Assembly: GCA_944363005.1 (NCBI GenBank) | Contig: CALVTV010000268.1 | Coordinates: 1-17,167 of the forward strand | Direction: 5' to 3' | DNA length: 17,167 nucleotides | Source: an uncultured Clostridia bacterium | GTDB lineage: Bacteria; Bacillota; Clostridia; Christensenellales; Aristaeellaceae | Shown: piece by piece, positions 1 through 7,240 of the stretch | Numbering within the stretch: position 1 is the stretch's first letter | Layout: each line of letters starts with the position of its first letter | Notes under the pieces: model-generated | The model's database searches: none | Told to the model about the DNA's origin: nothing | Seen by the model: the letters and a program-made list of their open reading frames with translations, nothing else | Made by a program: the position numbers and the translations under genes

Positions 1-946
1 AGGCATGGCGCAGGGTGGGCATCGGCGGAATCTGCTTGCGCACCAGGTAGCGATAGACCGTCGGCGGCGCGCAGAAGGAGGTCACGCCGTATTGGTTGAT
101 GACGCTGACCAGCTGCTTGGGGTTGAAATTGTCAAAGTCGTAGACCATCACCGCGCTGCCCACCAGCCACTGGCCGTAGAGCTTGCCCCAGGAGGCCTTG
201 GCCCAGCCCGTCTCCGCAACGGTGAAATGCAGCCCGCCATCCTCGGCCTGCTGCCAGTATTTGGCCGTGATGATGTGCGCGAGCGGATAGGTGAAGTCGT
301 GCATCACGCCCTTGGGGTAGCCGGTCGTGCCGGAGGTGAAGTAGAGCAGCATCGGGTCGTGCGCGTTCGTCTCCCGGCGTTCCAGCGTGTCGGGCGCAGT
401 GGCCGCGGCCCGCGTCAGGTTGCAAAAGCCCTCGATGTCCTGCTGCACGGTGAACAGCCGGCAGGGCAGGCCGGTGCTTTGCCGCGCCTCGCGCAGCCTG
501 TCGGGAAAGCCGTTTTGGGGCGTGCAGATGCAGGCATCGGCGCGCGACTGCTCCAGGCGGTAGGCGATGTCCTCCGCGGTGAGCATGTGCGTCACCGGGA
601 TCATCAGCGCGCCGATCTTGTGCAGCGCGATCGCCGTAAACCAGTACTCCACATGGCGCTTGAGCGCGACGATCACGCGGCTGCCCGCGCCAATGCCCGC
701 ATCCAGCAGCACATGGGCAACCTGATTGCTCACGCTGCGCAGCTGCGCGAAGGTGACCGTCCGCTCGTGGTTTTCCGTATCCACCCAGACGATCGCGCGC
801 CGGTCGGGTTCCTCCTTCGCCAGCACATCCACCACGTCGTAACCAAAGTTGAAGTTTTCGGGGTAATGCAGGCGAATATCCACCAGGTTGCCCTGCTCAT
901 CCAGAACTTCCTCGCAAAATTGCTGATATATGCTCATGTCCTTCAT
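1..946 (-). CDS. AMP-forming acyl-CoA synthetase (MACS/ACS-like), 3' part cut by window edge
   Basis: This is an adenylate-forming ligase that would activate a carboxylic acid to an acyl-AMP and then an acyl-CoA in the cytoplasm. The first 315 residues are present; the C-terminal hinge and lid domain lie outside the window. The P-loop signature TSGTTGYPKG sits near residues 204-213. The following TGWAKASWGKLYGQW stretch (about 247-260) resembles medium-chain acyl-CoA and acetyl-CoA synthetases of Clostridia. I chose the ATG at 946 because it forms an ATGA overlap with the accA stop, which suggests translational coupling; an in-frame ATG at 937 is the alternative. As the last visible gene of the fatty acid operon it may feed acyl-CoA or starter units into lipid synthesis. 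That role is inference, and the acid used cannot be read from the sequence. Confidence 0.88.
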   Translation of the reverse strand, partial: MKDMSIYQQFCEEVLDEQGNLVDIRLHYPENFNFGYDVVDVLAKEEPDRRAIVWVDTENHERTVTFAQLRSVSNQVAHVLLDAGIGAGSRVIVALKRHVEYWFTAIALHKIGALMIPVTHMLTAEDIAYRLEQSRADACICTPQNGFPDRLREARQSTGLPCRLFTVQQDIEGFCNLTRAAATAPDTLERRETNAHDPMLLYFTSGTTGYPKGVMHDFTYPLAHIITAKYWQQAEDGGLHFTVAETGWAKASWGKLYGQWLVGSAVMVYDFDNFNPKQLVSVINQYGVTSFCAPPTVYRYLVRKQIPPMPTLRHA

Positions 947-1725
947 TCCGCTTTCTGGCCGATGGCGCGAAAGCGCGCATAGCGCTTGTTCAGCCTGTCC
1001 GGCTCCTGTTTGAGTTGCGCCAGCGTGGAGGCAATCTTCTCCTCCAGCCGGGCATACAGCTCGTTTTCCGTGCCCTCGTCCTCGCTGATGATCTCCTCGA
1101 TGATGCCGTTTTGCAGCGCGTCCTGCGCGGTGAGCTTCAGGCACTCCGCGGCGCGCTGGGCGAGCTTCGCGTCCTTCCAGAGGATGCTCGCGCAGCCCTC
1201 CGGCGAGATGACCGAATAGACCGCCGATTGCAGCATCCAGACCCGGTCGGCCACGGCCAGCGCAAGCGCGCCGCCGCTTCCGCCCTCGCCGATGAGGATG
1301 GAGAGAATGGGCGTGTCCAGCGTCATCATTTCCATCAGGTTTTCGGCGATGGCCTGCCCCTGGCCGCGCTCCTCGGCGCCCACGCCGCAGTACGCGCCGG
1401 ACGTGTCCACCAGGCAGACGATCGGCCGGTGAAACTTGGGCGCCTGCTGCATCAGGCGCAGCGCCTTGCGGTAGCCTTCCGGGTGCGGCGCGCCAAACGT
1501 GCGCCTGGCGCGCTCCCGCGAGGTATGCCCCTTTTCCATGGCGATCACCGTGACGGGCATGCCGCGCAATGTGGCCCCTCCGCCGACAATGGCCGGATCG
1601 TCCGCATAGCGGCGGTCGCCGTGCAGCTCCATGAAGTCCGGGAACAGGTGCTCCACGAAGTCAAGCCCGGTGCGCCGCTTGTTGCTTCGCGCCTGCTGCA
1701 CGATTTCATACGCCGATTTGCTCAT
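943..1725 (-). CDS. accA: Acetyl-CoA carboxylase carboxyltransferase subunit alpha
   Basis: With AccD this subunit forms the carboxyltransferase that moves CO2 from biotinylated AccB to acetyl-CoA, giving malonyl-CoA. The 260-residue protein shows the family core: ELHGDRRYADDPAIVGGG near residues 34-51, PEGYRKALRLM, and a DTSGAYCGVGAEERGQ segment. Most relatives read DTPGAYPGIGAEERGQ, so two prolines are replaced by Ser and Cys. The start is ATG at 1725, preceded by AGGAGG at good spacing; a longer open frame upstream is shadow sequence inside accD. Its start overlaps the accD end by 20 bp, and its stop overlaps the synthetase start as ATGA. It is shorter than the E. coli enzyme (about 319 residues), as is common in Bacillota whose N-terminal extension is reduced. 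Confidence 0.95.
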   Translation of the reverse strand: MSKSAYEIVQQARSNKRRTGLDFVEHLFPDFMELHGDRRYADDPAIVGGGATLRGMPVTVIAMEKGHTSRERARRTFGAPHPEGYRKALRLMQQAPKFHRPIVCLVDTSGAYCGVGAEERGQGQAIAENLMEMMTLDTPILSILIGEGGSGGALALAVADRVWMLQSAVYSVISPEGCASILWKDAKLAQRAAECLKLTAQDALQNGIIEEIISEDEGTENELYARLEEKIASTLAQLKQEPDRLNKRYARFRAIGQKAE

Positions 1726-2581
1726 GATCTTCCTCCTCATGCAGCGCCAGCAGCTTGCCAATGACCGCCTTTTGCTCGCTGCGCGCGACGATGGCGTCCA
1801 CAAATCCGTGTTCCAGCAGGAATTCGGACTTCTGGAACGTCTTGGGGAGCGCCTTGTGCGTCGTCTGCTCGATGACGCGCGTGCCCGCAAAGCCGATGGT
1901 CGCGCCCGGTTCCGCGAGAATGATGTCCCCGCCCATGGCGAAGCTGGCCGTCACGCCGCCGGTCGTCGGGTCCGAGAGCAGCGCGATGTACAGCAGGCCC
2001 GCGTCGCTGTGGCGCCTCAGCGCGCCGCAGGTCTTGGCCATCTGCATCAGGGAGATCAGCCCCTCCTGCATGCGCGCGCCGCCGGAGAGCGCACAGCCGA
2101 CGACCGGCAAGCGCTCGGCAGTCGCCGCCTCAAAGGTGCGGGTGATCTTCTCGCCCACTGCGGCGCCCATGCTGCCCATCATGAAATACGGGTCCATGGC
2201 GAACAGATAGCAGGCATGCCCGCCGATCTTTGCCCTGCCGCAGACTACCGCTTCGCGTTCGCCGCTCGCGCTTTGGACGGTGCTCAGCTTGCGCCGGTAA
2301 TCCGGGAAGCCGAGCGGATCGCTGGAGACGATCTCGGAGAACGCCTCGCAGAACGTGCCCTCGTCGGCCAACAGACCGATGCGGTGGCGCGCCTTCATGC
2401 GGAAGTGATAGCCGCAGGCGCAAACGCTGTCCTGCGCCCAGAGCTTGCTCAGCGGGATCGACTTGTGGCAGTTGGGGCAATCCTGCGTCGGCTCGTTTTC
2501 ATCGGCCATCGCCGGTAATTGATTGCGGCCGCCTTTTTCCAGCTCGTTTTTTGCCCGATAAGGGAATTTTAAAAAAGCCAT
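1706..2581 (-). CDS. accD: Acetyl-CoA carboxylase carboxyltransferase subunit beta
   Basis: This is the zinc-ribbon partner of AccA in the carboxyltransferase. The 291-residue protein has the ribbon at residues about 35-55 and the crotonase-like core after it, with GALSGGARMQEG-type and SDPTTGGVTASFAMGGD segments typical of AccD. The first metal pair is normal (CPNC). The second reads VCACGYHF where relatives usually read VCPKCGYHF, so the spacing is CxC instead of CxxC. The start is ATG at 2581, with AAGGAAGA upstream. A 57-bp gap separates it from accC and contains a TATAAT with no recognisable -35. The C-terminus overlaps accA by 20 bp, so stoichiometric AccA and AccD synthesis through coupling is likely. 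Confidence 0.95.
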   Translation of the reverse strand: MAFLKFPYRAKNELEKGGRNQLPAMADENEPTQDCPNCHKSIPLSKLWAQDSVCACGYHFRMKARHRIGLLADEGTFCEAFSEIVSSDPLGFPDYRRKLSTVQSASGEREAVVCGRAKIGGHACYLFAMDPYFMMGSMGAAVGEKITRTFEAATAERLPVVGCALSGGARMQEGLISLMQMAKTCGALRRHSDAGLLYIALLSDPTTGGVTASFAMGGDIILAEPGATIGFAGTRVIEQTTHKALPKTFQKSEFLLEHGFVDAIVARSEQKAVIGKLLALHEEEDHEQIGV

Positions 2582-2638
2582 CTGCTTCTTCCTTCATTAT
2601 AGTTCGTGTGATCAGCCTCGTATTTTCGCGCGAAGCGA

Positions 2639-3946
2639 TCATCGTCCATCCATGAACGTACAGTCATAATCCCCGCATTGGAACTTGGGATCACTGATCA
2701 ACTCCAGCTGCTCGGCAATATTCGTCTCCACGCCCTCGATGATCAGCTCACACAGCGCCGCCTTCATCTTGCGCAGCACCTCTTCGCGCGTACTGGCGTA
2801 GACCATCAGCTTTCCAACGAGCGAATCGTAAAACGCGGTGACCTCCGTTCCGGAAACGAGCGCGCTATCAAAGCGGACAAACGGCCCGCCCGGCACATGC
2901 AACATGCCCACGCGCCCCGGCCTCAGCGCGTTGATCCGGCATTCCATACAGCAGCCATGCAGCGCGATATCCTGTTGCCGCAGCAACAGATTGACGCCCG
3001 CCGCCAGCCGGATCTGCCACTTGACCACGTCCACCTTCGTCAGAATCTCGGTGATGCCGTGCTCGACCTGCAAGCGCACGTTCATCTCCATGAACCACAG
3101 GTGGCCGGCGCTATCCATCAGAAACTCGAGCGTGCCCACGCCGACATAGCCGATCTTCGCCACAGCGCGGGCGACCTGCTCCATGAGCACCTTGCGCTGA
3201 TGGCAGCTCACCGCGGGCGAGGGCGTCTCCTCGATCAGCTTCTGGTGATGGCGCTGCACGGAACAGTCCCGCTCGCCCAGGCACAGCACATGCCCGGACT
3301 CGTCCGCGAGAATCTGCATCTCGATATGGCGCGCCGGATGAATGAACTTCTCCAAATAAAGCCCGCCGCCGCCCAGCGCCGCGCGCGCTTCCGCCTCCGC
3401 CACCGGATACGCCGCCTCCAGCTCACCGGGCGTATGCAGCAGGCGAATGCCGCGGCCACCGCCGCCCTCGCTCGCCTTGAGCATCACCGGATAACCCATC
3501 TTCGCGGCGGCCTCCAGCGCTTCCTCCAGGCTGCCAAGCGTCTGCGTGCCGGGGATGACCGTGATGCCCGCGGCCTGCATCTCGCGCTTCATGCTCGTCT
3601 TGTCGCTCAGCCGGTCCATCAAACCGGCGTCCGGGCCGATGAACACCAAACTGTTCTGACGGCACAGGCGCGCAAAGTGTGCGTTTTCGGAGAGAAAACC
3701 GTAGCCCGGGTGAATCGCCTGCGCGCCGGTGGCCATCGCCGCGGCGATGATCCGGTTTTCGTTGAGGTAGCTCTCGCCCGCCGGCGCAGGCCCGATGCAG
3801 ACGCTTTCATCCGCCAAATCCACGTGCAGCGCCTGGCTATCCGCCTGGGAATAGACGGCCACCGTCGCGATGCCCATTTCCTTGCAGGCGCGGATGATGC
3901 GCACCGCGATTTCGCCGCGGTTGGCGATCAGGATTTTTGAGAACAT
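2639..3946 (-). CDS. accC: Acetyl-CoA carboxylase biotin carboxylase subunit
   Basis: This ATP-grasp enzyme carboxylates the biotin on AccB using bicarbonate and ATP. The 435-residue protein begins MFSKILIANRGEIAVRI, as expected. Visible active-site elements are K116 and K157, the glycine-rich loop EGGGGRGIR (160-168), ERDCSVQRHHQK (225-236), E274, and the EMNVRLQVEH segment (287-296) holding the Glu, Asn, Arg, Gln and Glu ligands; R337 lies in ECRINA. The usual VEHPVTE and INAEDP stretches read VEHGITE and INALRPG, a mild divergence. The start is ATG at 3946 with GGAGAAG upstream, overlapping the fabZ end by 19 bp. It is slightly shorter than E. coli AccC (about 449). Confidence 0.96.
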   Translation of the reverse strand: MFSKILIANRGEIAVRIIRACKEMGIATVAVYSQADSQALHVDLADESVCIGPAPAGESYLNENRIIAAAMATGAQAIHPGYGFLSENAHFARLCRQNSLVFIGPDAGLMDRLSDKTSMKREMQAAGITVIPGTQTLGSLEEALEAAAKMGYPVMLKASEGGGGRGIRLLHTPGELEAAYPVAEAEARAALGGGGLYLEKFIHPARHIEMQILADESGHVLCLGERDCSVQRHHQKLIEETPSPAVSCHQRKVLMEQVARAVAKIGYVGVGTLEFLMDSAGHLWFMEMNVRLQVEHGITEILTKVDVVKWQIRLAAGVNLLLRQQDIALHGCCMECRINALRPGRVGMLHVPGGPFVRFDSALVSGTEVTAFYDSLVGKLMVYASTREEVLRKMKAALCELIIEGVETNIAEQLELISDPKFQCGDYDCTFMDGR

Positions 3947-4365
3947 ACTGACTTCTCCATGATGGCGAAGGAAAACTCCGCCGTGATGCACAGCCGGTCG
4001 CCGACGTACCCTTCGCCCTTGGCAAAGTAGAACGGCGGCTTGCTGCGCGTGAGCTGGCAACGGGTATGGAACTCGTCGCCCGGAAGCACAGGCGACTTGA
4101 AGCGCACCCGGTCAAGCCCGGTATACATCGGCACGCGGCCCTCCATGTTCACGCCATGCAGCAGCACGCACGCCGACTGCGCCAGAATTTCGCAAAGGAT
4201 CACGCCCGGCACTACCGGCGAACCCGGAAAATGCCCGCGTAAAAACCACTCGTCCCCGCGAATGCGCAGCGTGCCGCAGGCCGTATCCCCGTCCATGCAG
4301 GCCGAGTCCAGCAGCAGCATGGTGTCCCGGTGCGGCAGGATGGCTTCCAGTTCTTCGCGCGTCAT
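3928..4365 (-). CDS. fabZ: 3-hydroxyacyl-ACP dehydratase FabZ
   Basis: This hot-dog-fold dehydratase converts 3-hydroxyacyl-ACP to trans-2-enoyl-ACP in the elongation cycle. The 145-residue protein opens with the PHR..MLLLD motif (11-20) and carries the signature GHFPGSPVVPGVILCE with catalytic His45 and Glu59. The start is ATG at 4365, inside an ATGA overlap with the accB stop; the longer frame upstream is accB read in another frame. Its position between accB and accC is conserved in Bacillota fatty acid clusters. No FabM- or FabA-type isomerase is visible here, so any unsaturated fatty acid synthesis would depend on this enzyme or on genes elsewhere. Confidence 0.95.
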   Translation of the reverse strand: MTREELEAILPHRDTMLLLDSACMDGDTACGTLRIRGDEWFLRGHFPGSPVVPGVILCEILAQSACVLLHGVNMEGRVPMYTGLDRVRFKSPVLPGDEFHTRCQLTRSKPPFYFAKGEGYVGDRLCITAEFSFAIMEKSVCSQKS

Positions 4366-4787
4366 TGGGCGGCCTCCATCCTGAAGAGCGGGCAGCCAAA
4401 GTCCACCAGCTGGCCGTTCTTCACCAGGATTTCGCGGATCACGCCGTCCTGCTCGGCGACGATCTCGTTCATCAGCTTCATCGCCTCCACCAGGCAGAGC
4501 ACGTCGCCCTTTTTCACGCGATCGCCCACGCGCACATACGGCTCGGCGTTCTCCATCGGCGCGGCGTAAAAGATGCCCACGATCGGCGAGGTCACGGTCA
4601 CGCCCGATTCCGGGGCGGCCTTCGGCGCGCTCTCGGGCGCGGCTTGCACGCTCGGCGCGGCGGGTGCGGCCCCCGGCGTCCCGGTGCGCTCCAGGCGCAC
4701 GGTGCCCTTGGCCTCGTTGACCTCCAGACCGGTCAACCCCAGTTCGCACATGAGCTGGGCGTATTTGCGGATATCCACTTCGTTCAT
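4362..4787 (-). CDS. accB: Biotin carboxyl carrier protein of acetyl-CoA carboxylase
   Basis: This carrier shuttles the carboxyl group between AccC and the AccAD carboxyltransferase. The 141-residue protein has an N-terminal helical part (MNEVDIRKYAQLM), a flexible linker rich in Ala, Pro and Glu (about 37-62), and a C-terminal biotinyl domain. The biotinylation motif EAMKLMNE places the modified lysine at K104. The start is ATG at 4787 with GGAAGGTG upstream, overlapping the fabF stop as ATGA; an in-frame start nine codons earlier lacks support. A biotin ligase (BirA) would be needed in trans and is not in this window. Confidence 0.96.
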   Translation of the reverse strand: MNEVDIRKYAQLMCELGLTGLEVNEAKGTVRLERTGTPGAAPAAPSVQAAPESAPKAAPESGVTVTSPIVGIFYAAPMENAEPYVRVGDRVKKGDVLCLVEAMKLMNEIVAEQDGVIREILVKNGQLVDFGCPLFRMEAAQ

Positions 4788-6028
4788 GCTTTCACCTTCC
4801 TGAAGGCCAGGCACGCATTGTGCCCGCCGAATCCGAGGGAATTGGAGAGCGCAAGCGTCGCCTGCGCGCGCACCGCCTGATGCGGCACGTAGTTGAGGTC
4901 GCAGTCCGGGTCCGGCTCACAAAGGTGAATGGTCGGCGGGATGATGCCCTCCTCCAGCGCCTTGAGGCTGGCGATGGCCTCGATGGCCCCGGCCGCGCCG
5001 AGCATATGCCCGGTCATCGACTTGGTGGAGCTGATGTACGCGCGGGAAGCCGCCTCGCCCAGCGCCTGCTTGATGGCCTGGGTTTCCAGCCGGTCGTTCA
5101 TCGGCGTGCCTGTGCCGTGCGCGTTGACGTAGACCACGTCCTCCGGGGTGTAACCGGCTTCCCGCATGGCCTGTTCCATGGCACGCGCGCCGCCCTGCGC
5201 ATCCGGGCGCGGCGCGGTGATGTGGTAAGCGTCGCACGTGGAACCGTAACCGCAGACCTCGCCGTAAATCGTCGCGCCGCGGCTGACAGCGTGCTCGTAT
5301 TCCTCCAGCACGAGCGCCGCCGCGCCCTCGCCCATCACAAAACCGGCGCGGCGCTTGTCAAAGGGCAGGGAAGCCGCCTCCGGGTCCTCGGCGCAGGAGA
5401 GCGCCTGCATGTTGGAGAAGCCCGCGACGGCCATTTCGCAGATGGCGGCTTCCGCGCCGCCGGTGATGACCGCGTCGGCGTAGCCATGGCGAATGAGGCG
5501 CAGGGCCTCGCCGATGGCGTTGGAGCCGGTCGCGCAGGCCGTCACCGCGGGAATCGCGGGCCCCTGGCAGTTATGGCGAATGGCGATCATGCCGGCGGCC
5601 ATGTTGGGAATCATCATCGGGATGAAGAACGGGGAAACGCGCTTGGGCCCGCGGCTGATGAACTGATTGTGTTCCCTGGTGTGGGTCAGGATGCCGCCGA
5701 TGCCCGTGCCGAAATACACGGCAAAGCGCTCCGGATTCACCCGGCCTTCAATCCCGCTGTCGGCCACAGCCTGGCTGGCCGCCGCCATGGCATACTGCGC
5801 GAACAGGTCGCTGCGCTGTGCCTCCTGGCGGTCCATGTACTGGCGCGGGTCAAAGCCCTCCACCTGCGCGGCCACCTTGGCCTTATACTCCTGCGTGTCA
5901 AACCGGGTAATCGGTCCGATGCCATGCCGTCCGGCCTTCATGGCCGTCCAGGCGCTGCTGACATTAAGGCCGATCGGGGTAATCGCGCCCATGCCGGTGA
6001 CGACCACCCTGTGCAACTGCTGATCCAT
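4784..6028 (-). CDS. fabF: Beta-ketoacyl-ACP synthase II
   Basis: This condensing enzyme extends acyl-ACP with malonyl-ACP in the elongation cycle. The 414-residue length is normal. The thiolase-fold catalytic triad is complete: Cys165 in TACATGSNAIG, His304 in VNAHGTGT and His341 in TGHMLGAAG, with the supporting Lys336 just before. GFGGHNA near the C-terminus is the family glycine loop. The start is ATG at 6028, with AAAGGAGAG a few bases upstream. It is separated from fabG by 477 bp of structured non-coding DNA, unlike the tight packing elsewhere in the operon. It is the only ketosynthase in the window, so chain initiation (FabH) must be encoded elsewhere. Confidence 0.97.
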   Translation of the reverse strand: MDQQLHRVVVTGMGAITPIGLNVSSAWTAMKAGRHGIGPITRFDTQEYKAKVAAQVEGFDPRQYMDRQEAQRSDLFAQYAMAAASQAVADSGIEGRVNPERFAVYFGTGIGGILTHTREHNQFISRGPKRVSPFFIPMMIPNMAAGMIAIRHNCQGPAIPAVTACATGSNAIGEALRLIRHGYADAVITGGAEAAICEMAVAGFSNMQALSCAEDPEAASLPFDKRRAGFVMGEGAAALVLEEYEHAVSRGATIYGEVCGYGSTCDAYHITAPRPDAQGGARAMEQAMREAGYTPEDVVYVNAHGTGTPMNDRLETQAIKQALGEAASRAYISSTKSMTGHMLGAAGAIEAIASLKALEEGIIPPTIHLCEPDPDCDLNYVPHQAVRAQATLALSNSLGFGGHNACLAFRKVKA

Positions 6029-6505
6029 GCTACTCTCCTTTATCCATCATCCGCGTCCCGGCCGGGCGTGCTTTGTGACGTCCCTGGCCAAACGCAGCCG
6101 TATACGCATTTCCATTCTTTGCGGGGATACTTCAGCCCGATTTCCAATTCTGCCCACGGGGCAAATGCCTCGGGCAAGGAGCTCCCTGCTGGGGTTCACA
6201 ACCTCGCGTGAGCGGGAACGCCGGGAGGGGTCAAAGCCCCGCGCGCCCAAATCATCGAAACGCCGGAAATCGCAAGACCTTCTGCTTGCGACGCGAAGTC
6301 ACGGCGTTCCGGGCAAGGGGCTCCCCGCCGGGGTTCAGGCATTCCTTTGCAGATTCGCACGAAGCGACGTCAGGGAACGCTTCGCTACCTGACTTCTTTT
6401 CCTTTCGGGGATACGCTGGGCTGCCGCCCAGACCTGCCTGGGGATATCATCCCCAGACCCCGTCCCGCTTCGCGCCGGTTTTAAGCCCTTGGGCTCAATT
6501 TCGAG
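6029..6505. repeat. 477-bp non-coding insert with direct repeats and hairpins between fabG and fabF
   Basis: No convincing coding frame is seen here on either strand. The stretch holds a 26-bp direct repeat (6171-6196 and 6310-6335) differing at 3 positions. It also holds three compact inverted repeats: 6438-6456 (8-bp arms, 3-nt loop), 6416-6431 (6-bp arms, 4-nt loop) and 6360-6384 (7-bp arms). The phrase CGGGGATAC occurs twice (near 6122 and 6406). There is no T-tract of terminator type on the minus strand, so operon transcription could pass through. It resembles the dispersed, hairpin-rich intergenic repeats found in GC-rich gut Clostridia, but that comparison is from general recall. Confidence 0.65.
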
Positions 6506-7240
6506 TCACATTCCGATGCCGCCGCTCACGCAGAGCACCTCGCCGGTGACATACGCCGCATTCGCCAGGAACACCGCCGCCTGCGCGACCTCCTCCGGCT
6601 TGCCCATGCGCCCCAGCGGAACAGCGGCCGCCAGGGTCTGCGCGTCCACGGGCATGGCGCGCGTCATATCCGTTTCGATGAAGCCCGGCGCAATCGCGTT
6701 GCAGGTCACATGGCGGGAAGCCAGTTCCCGGGCGACCGTCTTGGTCAGGCCGATCAGTCCGGCCTTGGAGGCCGCGTAATTCGCCTGGCCCGCGTTGCCG
6801 ATGACGCCCGAAATCGAGCTGATGTTGATGATGCGGCTCTCTTCCTGGCGCATGAGCATCGGGCTGAAGTGGCGGATCATGTTGAACGCGCCCTTGAGGT
6901 TCGTATCCATCACGCGGTCGAAGTCCTCTTCCTTCATGCGCATCACCAGGCCGTCGCGCGTGATTCCGGCGTTGTTGACCAGAATCTGAATGCCGCCCCA
7001 GTCGGCCTTGACCTGCGCCGCCAGTTCCTTCACCGCCGCAAAGTCGGACACGTCGCAGCGGTACGCCTGCGCGCGCACGCCGTATGCCTCGCGGCAGGTC
7101 TGGCAGACGCGCTCCGCCGCCTGCGCATCGCCCGCGTAGACGACGATCACATCCGCGCCCTCCGCGGCCATCGCCTGCGCAATCGCCGCGCCGATTCCCC
7201 GCGAACCGCCGGTCACCAACGCCGTTTTTCCCTTCAGCAT
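6506..7240 (-). CDS. fabG: 3-oxoacyl-ACP reductase FabG
   Basis: This NADPH-dependent short-chain dehydrogenase reduces 3-oxoacyl-ACP to 3-hydroxyacyl-ACP. The 244-residue protein has the nucleotide-binding TGGSRGIG (10-17), NNAG (89-92), N114, the catalytic Ser142 in NISSISG, and the YxxxK pair Tyr155 and Lys159 in the QANYAASKAG segment typical of FabG proper. The start is ATG at 7240 with AGGAGG upstream. It overlaps the fabD end by 7 bp, which supports coupled translation. Downstream lies the long structured gap before fabF. Confidence 0.96.
   Translation of the reverse strand: MLKGKTALVTGGSRGIGAAIAQAMAAEGADVIVVYAGDAQAAERVCQTCREAYGVRAQAYRCDVSDFAAVKELAAQVKADWGGIQILVNNAGITRDGLVMRMKEEDFDRVMDTNLKGAFNMIRHFSPMLMRQEESRIINISSISGVIGNAGQANYAASKAGLIGLTKTVARELASRHVTCNAIAPGFIETDMTRAMPVDAQTLAAAVPLGRMGKPEEVAQAAVFLANAAYVTGEVLCVSGGIGM

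Noticed and set aside
5..982. Long plus-strand open frames opposite the synthetase, acc, fab and flavoprotein genes (for example 5-982, 2678-3940, 4820-6211, 9668-12052)
   Set aside because: They are antisense shadows of well-recognised genes in GC-rich DNA, rich in Arg, Ala and His, with no family motifs or ribosome binding sites.
2582..2638. Internal promoter before accD
   Set aside because: A perfect TATAAT is present on the minus strand, but no recognisable -35 lies at 16-18 bp and the genes are otherwise operon-like.
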